The translations under genes were made by a program, and so were the position numbers. The notes beneath the pieces were generated by a model that was given only the letters and a program-made list of their open reading frames with translations, made no database searches and had not been told where the DNA came from. Below, one piece after another: positions 49,490-58,515 of a stretch of DNA of 64,000 nucleotides. The DNA comes from Erginobacter sp964587835 (GTDB taxonomy: Bacteria; Auribacterota; Erginobacteria; Erginobacterales; Erginobacteraceae): assembly GCA_964587835.1 (NCBI GenBank), contig CAZPMN010000010.1, positions 1-64,000 of the forward strand, given 5' to 3'. Position 1 is the stretch's first letter. The number at the start of each line of letters is the position of its first letter.

Positions 49490-51331
49490 ATGGTCGAGAT
49501 AGTCTCTAATCCCGATCCCGCCTCCCGCCGTTCCCCCCTGGCCCGTTGCCTGCTGTTCGGGGGGCTGGCCGCCCTGATCGCCTTCCTGCCCCGCGCCTGG
49601 CGGCTGGAGGAGATCCAGTACCAGTTTGACGACTGGCTGGGGGCCTTCCACCCCGGGCCGGCCCTCTCCCTGGGCGCCGGCCCCTCCGCTGTCGTCTGGC
49701 AGATCCACCAGACCTCCCAGTACTATATGGCCTCGACGATGACCATCACCTACAATGTGATCTGCCAGACGATCAAGCTCTTCACCGGCCACGACTTCAC
49801 CGCGATGCGCTGGTGGTTCGCCGGCGCCTTCGCCCTCGGGGTCGGGCTGACCGGTTTTCTGGCCGCCCGCCTTTACGGGCCCTGGTCGGCCCCGGCCTGG
49901 GCGACAATTTTACTTGGGTCGTTCTCGATCACCTCGATCGTCTTCAGCCAGTTCGCCAACAACTTCTCCTTCACCCCGATCCTGACCGCCGGCCAGCTGG
50001 GGATCTATCTCTGGCTGGTGAGGGGGAAGTGGCGCTGGCCGGGATTTCTCCTCCTGGCGGTGGCGGCTTACTTTGCCCAGCTGGTGATGTACACCCAGTT
50101 CCTGGTCACGGCCGGGATTCTTCTCGCCGCCCTGGTCGAGATGGCTTTCGCCCGCGAGTCCCGGAGGAGGTACCCGGCCTGGCTCTTCAGCGTCCTCACA
50201 TACTGCGCCCTGAGTTTCCTCCATTTCTACGCCACCTTCCTGATCATCCCCCGCGACGAGCCGTTCCGGGAGTATATGTACCGCTACTACCCGGTCTTCC
50301 TGCTCGGGAAGGGAACGGCGGGCACGGTCTGGGACGGTTCCTGGTGGGGTTACTACCTGGTGAGGCTCTACGACTTTATCAACTACCACTGGTCCCTGGT
50401 CTTCAACCCGCGGCTCTACCTGCCGCTGGAGTGGAACTGGGTCTCGGTGCCGTTTTTGCTGGTTTTGTTGACTGCCGTTGTCTTGTGGGTGATTACGCGT
50501 TTCCAAAGTGCTCGGAACAGTCAGCAGTCAGCAGTCAGCAGTCAGCAGTTACCGCTTACTGCTCACCGCATACTGCTTACCGGGACTGGCGTTCCCCTGG
50601 TCATCGTCGCCACGGTCCTCTGCCACCTGCTGGCCAACCGCCTCCTCCTGATCACCTTCGGCGGTACCCGGCAGACCGTCTACCTGGCGGCTCTGATGTG
50701 GCTCGGTTACGGGGAGGCGGTGGCCGCCATTCTCGCCTTCTGGCGGAATCGGGCTCTGCCCCTGCGGAGGATAGTTGCCGGTCTCCTGGTGGCTTTGACC
50801 GTTGTCCCCTTCGCCCTTTCCCTCCCCGGTTTCTACCGCGACCGGGCGACCCGGATCGACCTCGACCTCTTCGTCTCCGCCCTCGAGGAGTACCAACCGG
50901 AGCGGATCCTGGCCGGCCGCGACTCCATCCAGGCCGTCCAGCTGACGCTGATGAGCGATCCCCGCTTCAGCGACGTCCACTGGCCGGGCCATCCCTACGA
51001 ATCGGAGGTGCTCGACCTCGACCTGGTCAGGGACCGGCCCCATATCGTCTTCACCCTGGGAGGGCGGGAGTACAAGGTCGAGTGGGTGGAAGAGGAGAAC
51101 TTTCCCCGGGACGGCGGCAATATGCTCTACCTCGATACCTTCATCGCCGATGACGCCCGGAACGAGGGGAAGGAGTTGCTGGCCTTTTACGATCCCCTGG
51201 AGAAGATGATCTCGAAACGGCAGCGGATCATCCCCCTGGCGGAGAAACCCGGGAATGTCCCCGATACCGTCCACCAGTCGATCTACTGGCCCCCCAACGC
51301 ATTCTATCTCTACCGGGTGGTAACTGAATGA
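49490..51331 (+). CDS. GT-C-like membrane protein, 613 aa, with in-frame repeat insertion
   Basis: Polytopic. The first helix is followed by the outer loop EEIQYQFDDWLGAFHPG and WQIHQTSQYYMASTMT, where the acidic pair and His fit a GT39/ArnT-like active site. About ten helices follow, then an outer C-terminal domain (YQPERILAGRDSIQAVQL, HPYESEVLDLDLVRDRPH). Between two helices, residues about 343-366 (NSQQSAVSSQQLPLTAHRIL) are translated family C repeat (50518-50582). The insertion keeps the frame and lies in a loop, so function may be retained. Confidence 0.75.
   Translation: MVEIVSNPDPASRRSPLARCLLFGGLAALIAFLPRAWRLEEIQYQFDDWLGAFHPGPALSLGAGPSAVVWQIHQTSQYYMASTMTITYNVICQTIKLFTGHDFTAMRWWFAGAFALGVGLTGFLAARLYGPWSAPAWATILLGSFSITSIVFSQFANNFSFTPILTAGQLGIYLWLVRGKWRWPGFLLLAVAAYFAQLVMYTQFLVTAGILLAALVEMAFARESRRRYPAWLFSVLTYCALSFLHFYATFLIIPRDEPFREYMYRYYPVFLLGKGTAGTVWDGSWWGYYLVRLYDFINYHWSLVFNPRLYLPLEWNWVSVPFLLVLLTAVVLWVITRFQSARNSQQSAVSSQQLPLTAHRILLTGTGVPLVIVATVLCHLLANRLLLITFGGTRQTVYLAALMWLGYGEAVAAILAFWRNRALPLRRIVAGLLVALTVVPFALSLPGFYRDRATRIDLDLFVSALEEYQPERILAGRDSIQAVQLTLMSDPRFSDVHWPGHPYESEVLDLDLVRDRPHIVFTLGGREYKVEWVEEENFPRDGGNMLYLDTFIADDARNEGKELLAFYDPLEKMISKRQRIIPLAEKPGNVPDTVHQSIYWPPNAFYLYRVVTE
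50518..50582. repeat. Family C inverted pair inserted in frame in a GT-C-like gene
   Basis: The left arm is four copies of CAGTCAG-type units (AGTCAGCAGTCAGCAGTCAG). The right arm is ACCGCTTACTGCTCACCGC and ATACTGCTTACC. It is flanked by membrane-helix coding sequence on both sides. Confidence 0.85.
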
Positions 51332-51413
51332 TGAATTGCCGGGTGCCGGACTGCAGTTATCCGGGTCGGGCAGGAGGAAGACTGCCGGCGTCCCGGGTGA
51401 TCGGAATATAATT

Positions 51414-52406
51414 ATGACTCCCCGAAACATCAAGAATCGAATGGCCCTGGCCCGGGCCTACCTGCTGAAGAGAGAGCGAACCGGGGCCTTCCCGATCGAG
51501 CTGGCGGTGGGGATAACCAACCGCTGCAACCTGGACTGCGTCTTCTGTCCCCAGCGTTTCAAGCGCCGCCCCCAGGGCAATATGTCCCTGGACCTCCTCG
51601 AAGGGGTCCTGGACCAGGCGGCGCGGTACGTCGACGCGGTCGATCTCTCCTTCGACGGGGAACCGTTCCTCCATCCCCGCTGGCCGGAGTGCGTGGAGGC
51701 CTGTCACCGCCGCGGGATCCGGACCATCCTCCAGACCAACGCGTTGCTGATGAACGAGCCGCTGGCCCGGGAGGTTCTGGCCGCGGGGGTCGATTCCATC
51801 ACCTTCAGCGTCGATGCCGTTACCGCCTCCACCTACCGGAAACTGAAGCCGAGCGGGGACTATGAACGGGTGGTGGCCAACGTGGAGAGGTTTCTCCGAC
51901 TGGCCCGATCCCGCCGCCGCCGGCCGGTGACGACGGTCCAGTTTATCCGGAGCCCGGAGAATTCCGGGGAGATGAAGGAGTTTATCCGCCGCTGGCGGGG
52001 GAGGGGGGCCGATTACATCCGGGTCAAGCCGCTGATGAACTTCGCCGGGAGCCTCGGCCCGGCCCCCCGCCGGTGCCTGCGGAGGCCCTGCATCCTCCTC
52101 TGGTCCTCGATGGCGATCCACTGGGACGGTGCGGTGCCGCTTTGCTGTATGGAGATCGAGGGCAGGACCAGGATGGGGGACGCCGGGGTCGAGACCATCC
52201 GGGAGATATTCGACAACCGGGCCTTCCGGGAGGCCCGGGCGCTTCACCTGGGCGGTCTCGCCCGTGAACACCCGGTCTGCCGGAACTGCGACGTGCCGAC
52301 GGTCTCCTGGCCTTACGTGGTCGGCTCGACCCTGGTGGGTGATTTTACCCGCCGCCACCTGATCGCGATTTTCCAGAGGTTCTCCCGTCTGCAGAGTCGC
52401 CGTTGA
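51414..52406 (+). CDS. Radical SAM/SPASM protein, 330 aa
   Basis: Cys38-x3-Cys42-x2-Cys45 in TNRCNLDCVFCPQRF, LSFDGEPFLHPRW (GEP motif) and SFSVDAVTASTYRKLKPSGDY are typical of SPASM proteins acting on small molecules as well as peptides. C-terminal cysteines (RRPCILLW, PLCCMEIEG, HPVCRNCDV) suggest one auxiliary cluster. I start at ATG 51414; the longer frame from 51336 lacks conservation. The last 62 bp overlap, tail to tail, the end of the convergent YfhO gene. The substrate is unknown. Confidence 0.85.
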   Translation: MTPRNIKNRMALARAYLLKRERTGAFPIELAVGITNRCNLDCVFCPQRFKRRPQGNMSLDLLEGVLDQAARYVDAVDLSFDGEPFLHPRWPECVEACHRRGIRTILQTNALLMNEPLAREVLAAGVDSITFSVDAVTASTYRKLKPSGDYERVVANVERFLRLARSRRRRPVTTVQFIRSPENSGEMKEFIRRWRGRGADYIRVKPLMNFAGSLGPAPRRCLRRPCILLWSSMAIHWDGAVPLCCMEIEGRTRMGDAGVETIREIFDNRAFREARALHLGGLAREHPVCRNCDVPTVSWPYVVGSTLVGDFTRRHLIAIFQRFSRLQSRR

Positions 52407-54864
52407 AGGCGGGGAGGGGGAAGAGGCGCCGCCGGAAGAGAAGGATCAGGAGCGCGAGTCCCGCCCCCGCCAGGGACAACCAGCGCCCGACCGTGATGCA
52501 GCCGGGTTGGAAGCGCATCTCCACCCGGTGGTTTCCTCTCTCCAGCCAGATCCCGCGCTGCAGGTAGTTCACCCGGTGGAGAGGTACCGTCCGGCCGTCG
52601 ACGGCGGCCTGCCACCCCGGATGCCAGGCGTCGGTCACAACCAGCATCGAGGGGACGGCCACCTCCAGCTCGACCAGCACCCGGTGGGGGTGGGTGAAGT
52701 CGGACCGGGTCACCGGGTTCTCCCGCTGGAGACGGTAAAAATGACTCAGGGGGTCTTCGCCGGGAGCCAGCCCCATCCTGCCCGGAAGGTAACGGAGGGC
52801 GGTGCTGTCGCCGGAGTCGATTATCACCCCCTGGCGGAGATCTCCCCCGAGCAGCATCCAGCGCTGGCCCTCCTCATCCTCCGGCTGGAACCGGTCCAGG
52901 GTGAAGACCCGGGGCAGCTGGCCGGGGATCCGGAAGAGGTAGAGCCCGCTCTCCGGCGCCCGGGAGACCGGTTCCCAGTCCGCTTCCGGCGGAGTCGGGG
53001 AATCGTACCACCAGTAACCCGTGGACATATTGCGCACGAAGGAGCTGGGTCCCCTCATCAGGGCGATCTCGTAGGGCATCCCCTCGCTGACCTGGGCCAG
53101 GGCGGCAAAGAGTCGGGGAAGCATCGGTTTGGTCGAGACCCCGAGCAGGCTCTGTCCGCCGTAGACCAGCGCGCCGCCATCGACGAAGGGGCGCGAGTAA
53201 CCGGTCCGGGCCAGGGGGTCGTTATCGAAAAACGCCGCCCGCTCCATAAACCGGTAGAGGCCGGTCCGGGAGGGGCAGTTCCCCCGGTCCTGTTCCGGGG
53301 CCCAGGTGACCGCCGCCGGGCGATAGGTCTCCAGGGCCCCGCACCGGAACAGATCGAGCAGGAACAGGATGATCACGGCCGCGGCCGCCCGCCGTGGTTT
53401 CCACCAGAGGCAGAGCCAGAGCAGCGCCGCGGCCCCCAGCCCCCAGTAGAGCAGGGGATTGGCGGCGAACCAGCCCCAATCCGGCAGTCTCCCCCAGTAG
53501 CCGGGAGGCAGGGTGACGGTGGCCAGGGCGGCCAGGGTCGCCAGTCCGAGATAGGCCAGCAGATGGCGGCGGGTCGCGGTTAATCCGCCCGAGATGAGCC
53601 GGTCGACCCCGATTCCGGAGAGGAGGGCCAGGCTCACCGTCAAGAAGGTGTGCCAGCGGGTGGCGTAAGGGATGCGGAATACCGGGAACAGGCGGTAGAG
53701 CAGCTTGAAGAGGGGGGTGTACCGGCCGAGCAGCAGAATCAGGCTCAACAGCAGCAGTCCGGTGGCAGACCAGGTCCAGAGGTCGAGGGATGAAACCGGA
53801 TCTTTCCTCCCCCGCGCCCGCCGTGCCGCCAGCCGCAGGCCGGCCCAGAGCGCCAGGGCCGCGGGTAGCCAGAGAAGCATCCCCCGGCTGATTGTCGCCT
53901 CGCAGTAGAACATCTCCCGGTCCGCCGCCACCCCCCAGAAGAATTCGAAGTTGGTGGAGGCGAACAACTCCGGGACGAAGATGGTCGCCAGCCACCGCCA
54001 GGGAACGCTGCGGGGGCCGTCGGTCAGGAAGCTGTAGTTCAGGGGCATCGTCTTCTGGACGTAGCCGGCGGCGTCGATCAGGGAGAAGAAATTCGGCGCG
54101 TTGAGAATCCAGGCCAGTGCGATCATCGCGATCAGCCCGGCCGCCGTCCGGCCGGTCCCGATCCTGATCCGATCAGTCCGCCGTTCGAGAAGTCCGACCG
54201 CGGCGAAGAGGACGATCAGGAGGAACCCCTGGGTGACGTAGTTCGACCAGGAGGGGATGGCCAGGGCGATGATCCCCAGCCCGAGGAAGAACCGCCCGCC
54301 GGCCGGCCGGCGGATATAAAGGAGAGCCGCGGCGGCCATCCAGGGCAGCCAGGGGAGGCTCATCGCCATCGGGGCGCAGAGGAGCGCCCCGGTCGTGGAA
54401 CTGCTCAGGGCGAAGGTCAGCGCCACGGCGGCCGACCCGGGACGGGAAAGTTTGATCCCCCATCTCCCCAGGACGAAACCGCCGGCGGCCCCCCAGAGGC
54501 AGTGGAGGATGATCGGGAACAGGGTCAGGGAGCGGTAGGCGGAGTCGAGGTCGGCGATGCTCCCCGCCCATGCGATCAGCCACTGGGGGAGGTAGAAGGG
54601 GAAGGCCTCCACCCGGGTGTAGAACGGCATCCCCCCGGCGAAGGTATGGGGATCCCAGAGGGGGATGATCCCCTCTTTCAGGTTCCGGGCCTGGAAGAAG
54701 GCGTTGGGAAAGTTGATGGTCCGGACGTCGTCGGTGAAGATTCCGTACCACCCGGCCAGGATGGGAAGGTAGTAGAGGAAGACCAGGAAGAGGGTCCCCG
54801 CCAGCCAGGCGATCTCCCGGCCGGTTTCCCGGGCCCTGTTAGATGTCGGATCGGCCAGGTTCAT
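52345..54864 (-). CDS. YfhO family membrane protein, 839 aa
   Basis: Closely related to the 25987 protein: GWYGIFTDDVRTINFPNAFFQARNL, then EGIIPLWDPHTFAGGMPFYT (YfhO loop motif), about twelve helices, and the C-terminal outer part VVTDAWHPGWQAAVDGRTV with VNYLQRGIWLERGNHRVEM and a final helix. It probably transfers sugars to a surface polymer. I use ATG 54864 (MNLADPTSN), which has GGAGAG about 6 nt upstream. The frame continues to 54963, but those 33 residues look untranslated. Its 3' end overlaps the convergent radical SAM gene by 62 bp. Confidence 0.88.
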   Translation of the reverse strand: MNLADPTSNRARETGREIAWLAGTLFLVFLYYLPILAGWYGIFTDDVRTINFPNAFFQARNLKEGIIPLWDPHTFAGGMPFYTRVEAFPFYLPQWLIAWAGSIADLDSAYRSLTLFPIILHCLWGAAGGFVLGRWGIKLSRPGSAAVALTFALSSSTTGALLCAPMAMSLPWLPWMAAAALLYIRRPAGGRFFLGLGIIALAIPSWSNYVTQGFLLIVLFAAVGLLERRTDRIRIGTGRTAAGLIAMIALAWILNAPNFFSLIDAAGYVQKTMPLNYSFLTDGPRSVPWRWLATIFVPELFASTNFEFFWGVAADREMFYCEATISRGMLLWLPAALALWAGLRLAARRARGRKDPVSSLDLWTWSATGLLLLSLILLLGRYTPLFKLLYRLFPVFRIPYATRWHTFLTVSLALLSGIGVDRLISGGLTATRRHLLAYLGLATLAALATVTLPPGYWGRLPDWGWFAANPLLYWGLGAAALLWLCLWWKPRRAAAAVIILFLLDLFRCGALETYRPAAVTWAPEQDRGNCPSRTGLYRFMERAAFFDNDPLARTGYSRPFVDGGALVYGGQSLLGVSTKPMLPRLFAALAQVSEGMPYEIALMRGPSSFVRNMSTGYWWYDSPTPPEADWEPVSRAPESGLYLFRIPGQLPRVFTLDRFQPEDEEGQRWMLLGGDLRQGVIIDSGDSTALRYLPGRMGLAPGEDPLSHFYRLQRENPVTRSDFTHPHRVLVELEVAVPSMLVVTDAWHPGWQAAVDGRTVPLHRVNYLQRGIWLERGNHRVEMRFQPGCITVGRWLSLAGAGLALLILLFRRRLFPLPAFNGDSADGRTSGKSRSGGGG

Positions 54865-54977
54865 AACGGCTCTCCAGGTCAACCATATCCGCTCCGGGTT
54901 CTCCCGGTCAATATTCTCTTTACCGTGGGCGGGAATTGACAATAATGGTACCTGCCTGACCACCGCCCGGAAAAATT

Positions 54978-56279
54978 ATGAAAAAGACCCTCAAAGTCAT
55001 TTTAACCGTCTTCCTGGTGCTTGTCTTCCTGGAGTTCGCCGTCCGGATCTGGGACACCCTGACCGGGAAGATCGTGACCGACGACCTGAGGCAGCTCCTC
55101 TATACCGACAAATCGACCGACCACCCCTTCCTGGAGTACACCTCGGAGAATAACTTCAACGGCTGGGTCGAGTTCATCCAGTGGGGGGGCAAATTCTACG
55201 TCTCCACCAACTCCCACGGGTTCAGGACCAGGGAGTTGTTTCCCAAGCTGCCGGGTTATTACCGGGTCCTGATTATGGGCGATTCCTTTATGTACGGCCA
55301 GAACGTCTCCCAGGAAGGCACGGTGGGAGTCCAGCTGGAACGCATCCTCCGGGAGAAGATCGGCCCGAAGATCGAGGTCTTCTCCCTGGGGGTGCCCTCC
55401 TATTCCGCGGTCCGCTACTCGGTCCTGGCGGACATCTACCTGGATTTCCTGGAGCCGGATCTGGTGATCGTCGCGGTGGATCAGGGGGATTTCGAGGAGG
55501 ACGTGGAGCGGATCGGCCACTGCGTTCTCCGCCCCGACGGTTCTCCCCTTCACCTGAAGAACGCCGCCGACCTGATCGAGAACCAGGCCCGCCGGCTGGT
55601 CATCACCGGGAAGGGGGAAATCCGGGCCGAGGCCGTCCCCCGGGCCGGTCCGCGGCTGCGGTTCGCGACCGGACTCTCCCTCTACCGGAAGTTCACCGAT
55701 CTCCTGCGTATTCTCCGGGACCGCCCGCGCCGCGACCGGGCGCCGGCCGCTCCCCTGGTGACCTATGAGAGCCTGGTGAAACTGTACGGGAATGAACTTC
55801 CCGCCCAGGATTTCGGATGGTTGAACCTGGACGCCATCCTCTACGACTACGAGAGCGCCCTGGCCCGCTACCAGCCGACCCTGACCTGCCTGGAGCACAT
55901 CGCCCGGATCTGCCGGGAGAGGGGGATCGACCTCTTCCTGGCCAGCTATCCCTACCCCTGGATGGTCTCCGTGGACCAGGCCCTCTCCTACCAGTACCAT
56001 CATTGCCGGGGGAGGCACTACGATTTTCGCGCCAATCGGGTCCACCCCCGCCTGATGGAGACCTACGCCCGCCGGTTGGGAGTCCCGCACATCGATACCT
56101 ATCCGGCCTTCGAACGGTCGACGGAGATCAACTACGGCGAATACGACCCCCATATGAACGCTAACGGCTATCGGCTTTTCTCCGAGGCGGTCTACGGCGC
56201 GATCGAGGAGACGGTCCGGGGATCGTTCTCCGCCGGGGCAACGGACTCCGAAGGACGAGAACCGGGCCCAGGGCAGTAA
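54978..56279 (+). CDS. Membrane-anchored SGNH/GDSL hydrolase-like protein, 433 aa
   Basis: An N-terminal anchor helix (residues 5-22) and an outer SGNH domain: LIMGDSFMYGQNV (block I, Ser103), FSLGVPSYSAVRYSVL (block II Gly), and YDPHMNANGYRLF near the end (the Asp/His of block V). This is the layout of AlgX/AlgJ-like and peptidoglycan or polysaccharide O-acetyltransferase partners, as well as esterases. With an MBOAT protein in the window, an acetyl-transfer or deacetylation role on a glycan is likely. It has no TPR insert, unlike the other two SGNH proteins here. Confidence 0.85.
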   Translation: MKKTLKVILTVFLVLVFLEFAVRIWDTLTGKIVTDDLRQLLYTDKSTDHPFLEYTSENNFNGWVEFIQWGGKFYVSTNSHGFRTRELFPKLPGYYRVLIMGDSFMYGQNVSQEGTVGVQLERILREKIGPKIEVFSLGVPSYSAVRYSVLADIYLDFLEPDLVIVAVDQGDFEEDVERIGHCVLRPDGSPLHLKNAADLIENQARRLVITGKGEIRAEAVPRAGPRLRFATGLSLYRKFTDLLRILRDRPRRDRAPAAPLVTYESLVKLYGNELPAQDFGWLNLDAILYDYESALARYQPTLTCLEHIARICRERGIDLFLASYPYPWMVSVDQALSYQYHHCRGRHYDFRANRVHPRLMETYARRLGVPHIDTYPAFERSTEINYGEYDPHMNANGYRLFSEAVYGAIEETVRGSFSAGATDSEGREPGPGQ

Positions 56280-56440
56280 TCTGATCGGGCCGGAATTGCT
56301 TGCCGCCTTGCCAACACCTCCGGCGACCTGTTCGTCTCCGAATCTGCCGGAGGGGCGGCGCCGGCCTCGCGGGCATTTCCGCCGCTGGTTTGATCCGGCG
56401 AACGGTGACCGGAGATCTGAGCAAGGGAGATCTTTTCGCG

Positions 56441-58474
56441 GTGAGGTCCAATTCTCTGGCTAAAGTTGCGGCTCTGGCCCTGACCGTCGCCGGTCTGGAG
56501 TCGCTCTGGAATCTCGCTTACGGCCGGCTGCCGGTTTACCTGCCTTTTCCCCTGCTGCCGCTGGTTTCGGTGCCCCTCAACATCCTGGTTCATATCGGGG
56601 TCACCTCGGCCGTCTTCTGCATTCTCGGCTTGATCCTCGGGTTGCTTCCGTCCAAATTTGTCCGGGAAAGAACCTGGATCCCGGTTTTGGCGGCCTATTC
56701 GGCCTTCGCGGTGTCGACGGTGGTCTCGCGCCATATGTTCCTGACGCTTGAAACCATCTCCCGGGAGGCATATACAGGAATAATCGTCCTGGTGGCGCTG
56801 GCGGCGGCGGGGCTGGCCGCGGGATTCTCATTTCGGCTGGCCCGGGCCCGGCGGTCAGGAGGGGGAGGGATCTGGACAGGTTTTCTGGCCGCCAGCCTCT
56901 TTATCTCCCTGTCCGCCCTGGCCCTGAATTATTCCCTTCATCCCTGGGGTTTCTTCGCGGCCTTCGTCCCGCTCCTGGCGATCGGGCACCTGGCGGCCTG
57001 GTTTATTCTCCGCCGGCACCATCCGTCGCCCGCCCGGTTTTTCCCCGTTTTCTTCCTGGTGGTGATTGTCTGCGCCCTGCTCCGGGGAGGATGGTCAATC
57101 CTGGGCCCTCACCCCTCCCGACCCAACCTGGTCTTTGTCGTGCTGGACGTGGGGCGTTCCGATCGGCTCTCCCTCTCTGGTTACGATCTTGAGACCACCC
57201 CTTTTCTCGACTCTCTGGCCGCCGACCATTCCCTGGTCTTCAGCCAGGCCTTCTCCCCCGCCAACTATACCTATCCCAGCCACGTCTCGATCCTGACCGG
57301 CCTCTATACCCGGTCCCACAACCTCTGGCAGGGGACCCCGGAGGAGAGCGCCCGCTACCGGAGCCTGGATGTCCTCCCCTCCGCCCTGTCGCGAATGGGA
57401 TACCGCACCTTGCTGCTGACCGAAAATCCCTGGATCTCCAATTTATATAAGGGGTTCCAGCACTACCACTACCTGGATCTCGGCGGAACGGGGGTCAGCG
57501 GCTGGCAGGGGACGATGGAAGACCTGAGCGGCACCCCCGCGCCTTTCCCGCCCTTCCCCGCCAATTGCCCTTCCCCCTTCGCCGCCCGCCAGCTGCTTGA
57601 CCACCTGCATTTCCTCCTGGAGGGTTACTACAAGTGGAGCGTTGACGCCTACCAGATGCGCCTGCTGCGGGAACAGATGATCCTCCGCCGACGGTCCCAG
57701 CCGCTCTTTTATTTTATCAACTGGATGAACGTCCATACCAGGTATTACCCCAATCCAGACCGGGCGGTGGGCCAGGTTATCCATCCTTACGATTGGTCCG
57801 CCGAGTATGACCGGGCGCTGGTCCATATCGACCGAAGGGTTCGGGATATCCGGAACCTCCTCGACCGGGCGGGGGAACTGGAGCGAACGGTCTTCATCGT
57901 TACCGCCGACCACGGTGAGCTGCTCGGGGAGTATCGCGTCTTCGGGCATACCCGCTCGTTGTTCTCGGGGGTGACCCGGGTCCCCCTGATCCTGTTCAGT
58001 CCCCCCTGGCCCGGCCGGAGGGTGGTGCCGGAACCGGCCTCGCTGGTGGGGATGCGTCCGGCGCTGGAATTATTGGCCGGGTATCACCCGGGCCGGGATC
58101 TGCGGGACGAGCTGACCGCCGTCCTGACCGACCGGCCGGTCGTGGCTGAACATCGCAGTTTCCAGCCGGGTCCCGACGGGGAATACCTCCGCGGCTGGAT
58201 GCTGGTCTCCGGGGACCGGATGAAACTGATCTATGACCCGGAAGCCCCGGGATTCCGGTCCACCTGGGGAGAGACCACCAACTTCCTCTTCGACCTGGAG
58301 AGAGACCCCGGGGAGAAAGACAATCTTTACCTGGATCAGCCCCAGGCCGTCGAGCGGCTGGAAGAACTTTACCGGTCCTGGCGGGAAGAAACCCCGGCCG
58401 CACCGGCTTTGAAGCCGGGCCGGCTGGACCCCGGTCTCAAGGAAAAACTGCGGGCGATGGGATACCTTCGATAG
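56441..58474 (+). CDS. Membrane sulfatase-fold protein (LtaS-like layout) with Thr nucleophile, 677 aa
   Basis: About five N-terminal helices are followed by an alkaline-phosphatase/sulfatase domain: NLVFVVLDVGRSDRLSLSGY (metal Asp), NYTYPSHVSILTG and FIVTADHGELLGEYRVFGH (metal Asp-His and His). The nucleophile position in TYPSH is Thr277, not the Cys or Ser needed for formylglycine, so true sulfatase activity is unlikely; phosphoethanolamine- or phosphoglycerol-type transfer or hydrolysis fits better. I prefer GTG 56441, which has AGGGAG about 10 nt upstream and leads into the first helix. An ATG at 56300 would add 47 basic residues. It follows the SGNH gene and is probably co-transcribed with it. 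Confidence 0.82.
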   Translation: MRSNSLAKVAALALTVAGLESLWNLAYGRLPVYLPFPLLPLVSVPLNILVHIGVTSAVFCILGLILGLLPSKFVRERTWIPVLAAYSAFAVSTVVSRHMFLTLETISREAYTGIIVLVALAAAGLAAGFSFRLARARRSGGGGIWTGFLAASLFISLSALALNYSLHPWGFFAAFVPLLAIGHLAAWFILRRHHPSPARFFPVFFLVVIVCALLRGGWSILGPHPSRPNLVFVVLDVGRSDRLSLSGYDLETTPFLDSLAADHSLVFSQAFSPANYTYPSHVSILTGLYTRSHNLWQGTPEESARYRSLDVLPSALSRMGYRTLLLTENPWISNLYKGFQHYHYLDLGGTGVSGWQGTMEDLSGTPAPFPPFPANCPSPFAARQLLDHLHFLLEGYYKWSVDAYQMRLLREQMILRRRSQPLFYFINWMNVHTRYYPNPDRAVGQVIHPYDWSAEYDRALVHIDRRVRDIRNLLDRAGELERTVFIVTADHGELLGEYRVFGHTRSLFSGVTRVPLILFSPPWPGRRVVPEPASLVGMRPALELLAGYHPGRDLRDELTAVLTDRPVVAEHRSFQPGPDGEYLRGWMLVSGDRMKLIYDPEAPGFRSTWGETTNFLFDLERDPGEKDNLYLDQPQAVERLEELYRSWREETPAAPALKPGRLDPGLKEKLRAMGYLR

Positions 58475-58515
58475 CTTCCTCCGACCGGCGGGGTCTCGAT
58501 CCCCTCCGGGAACCG

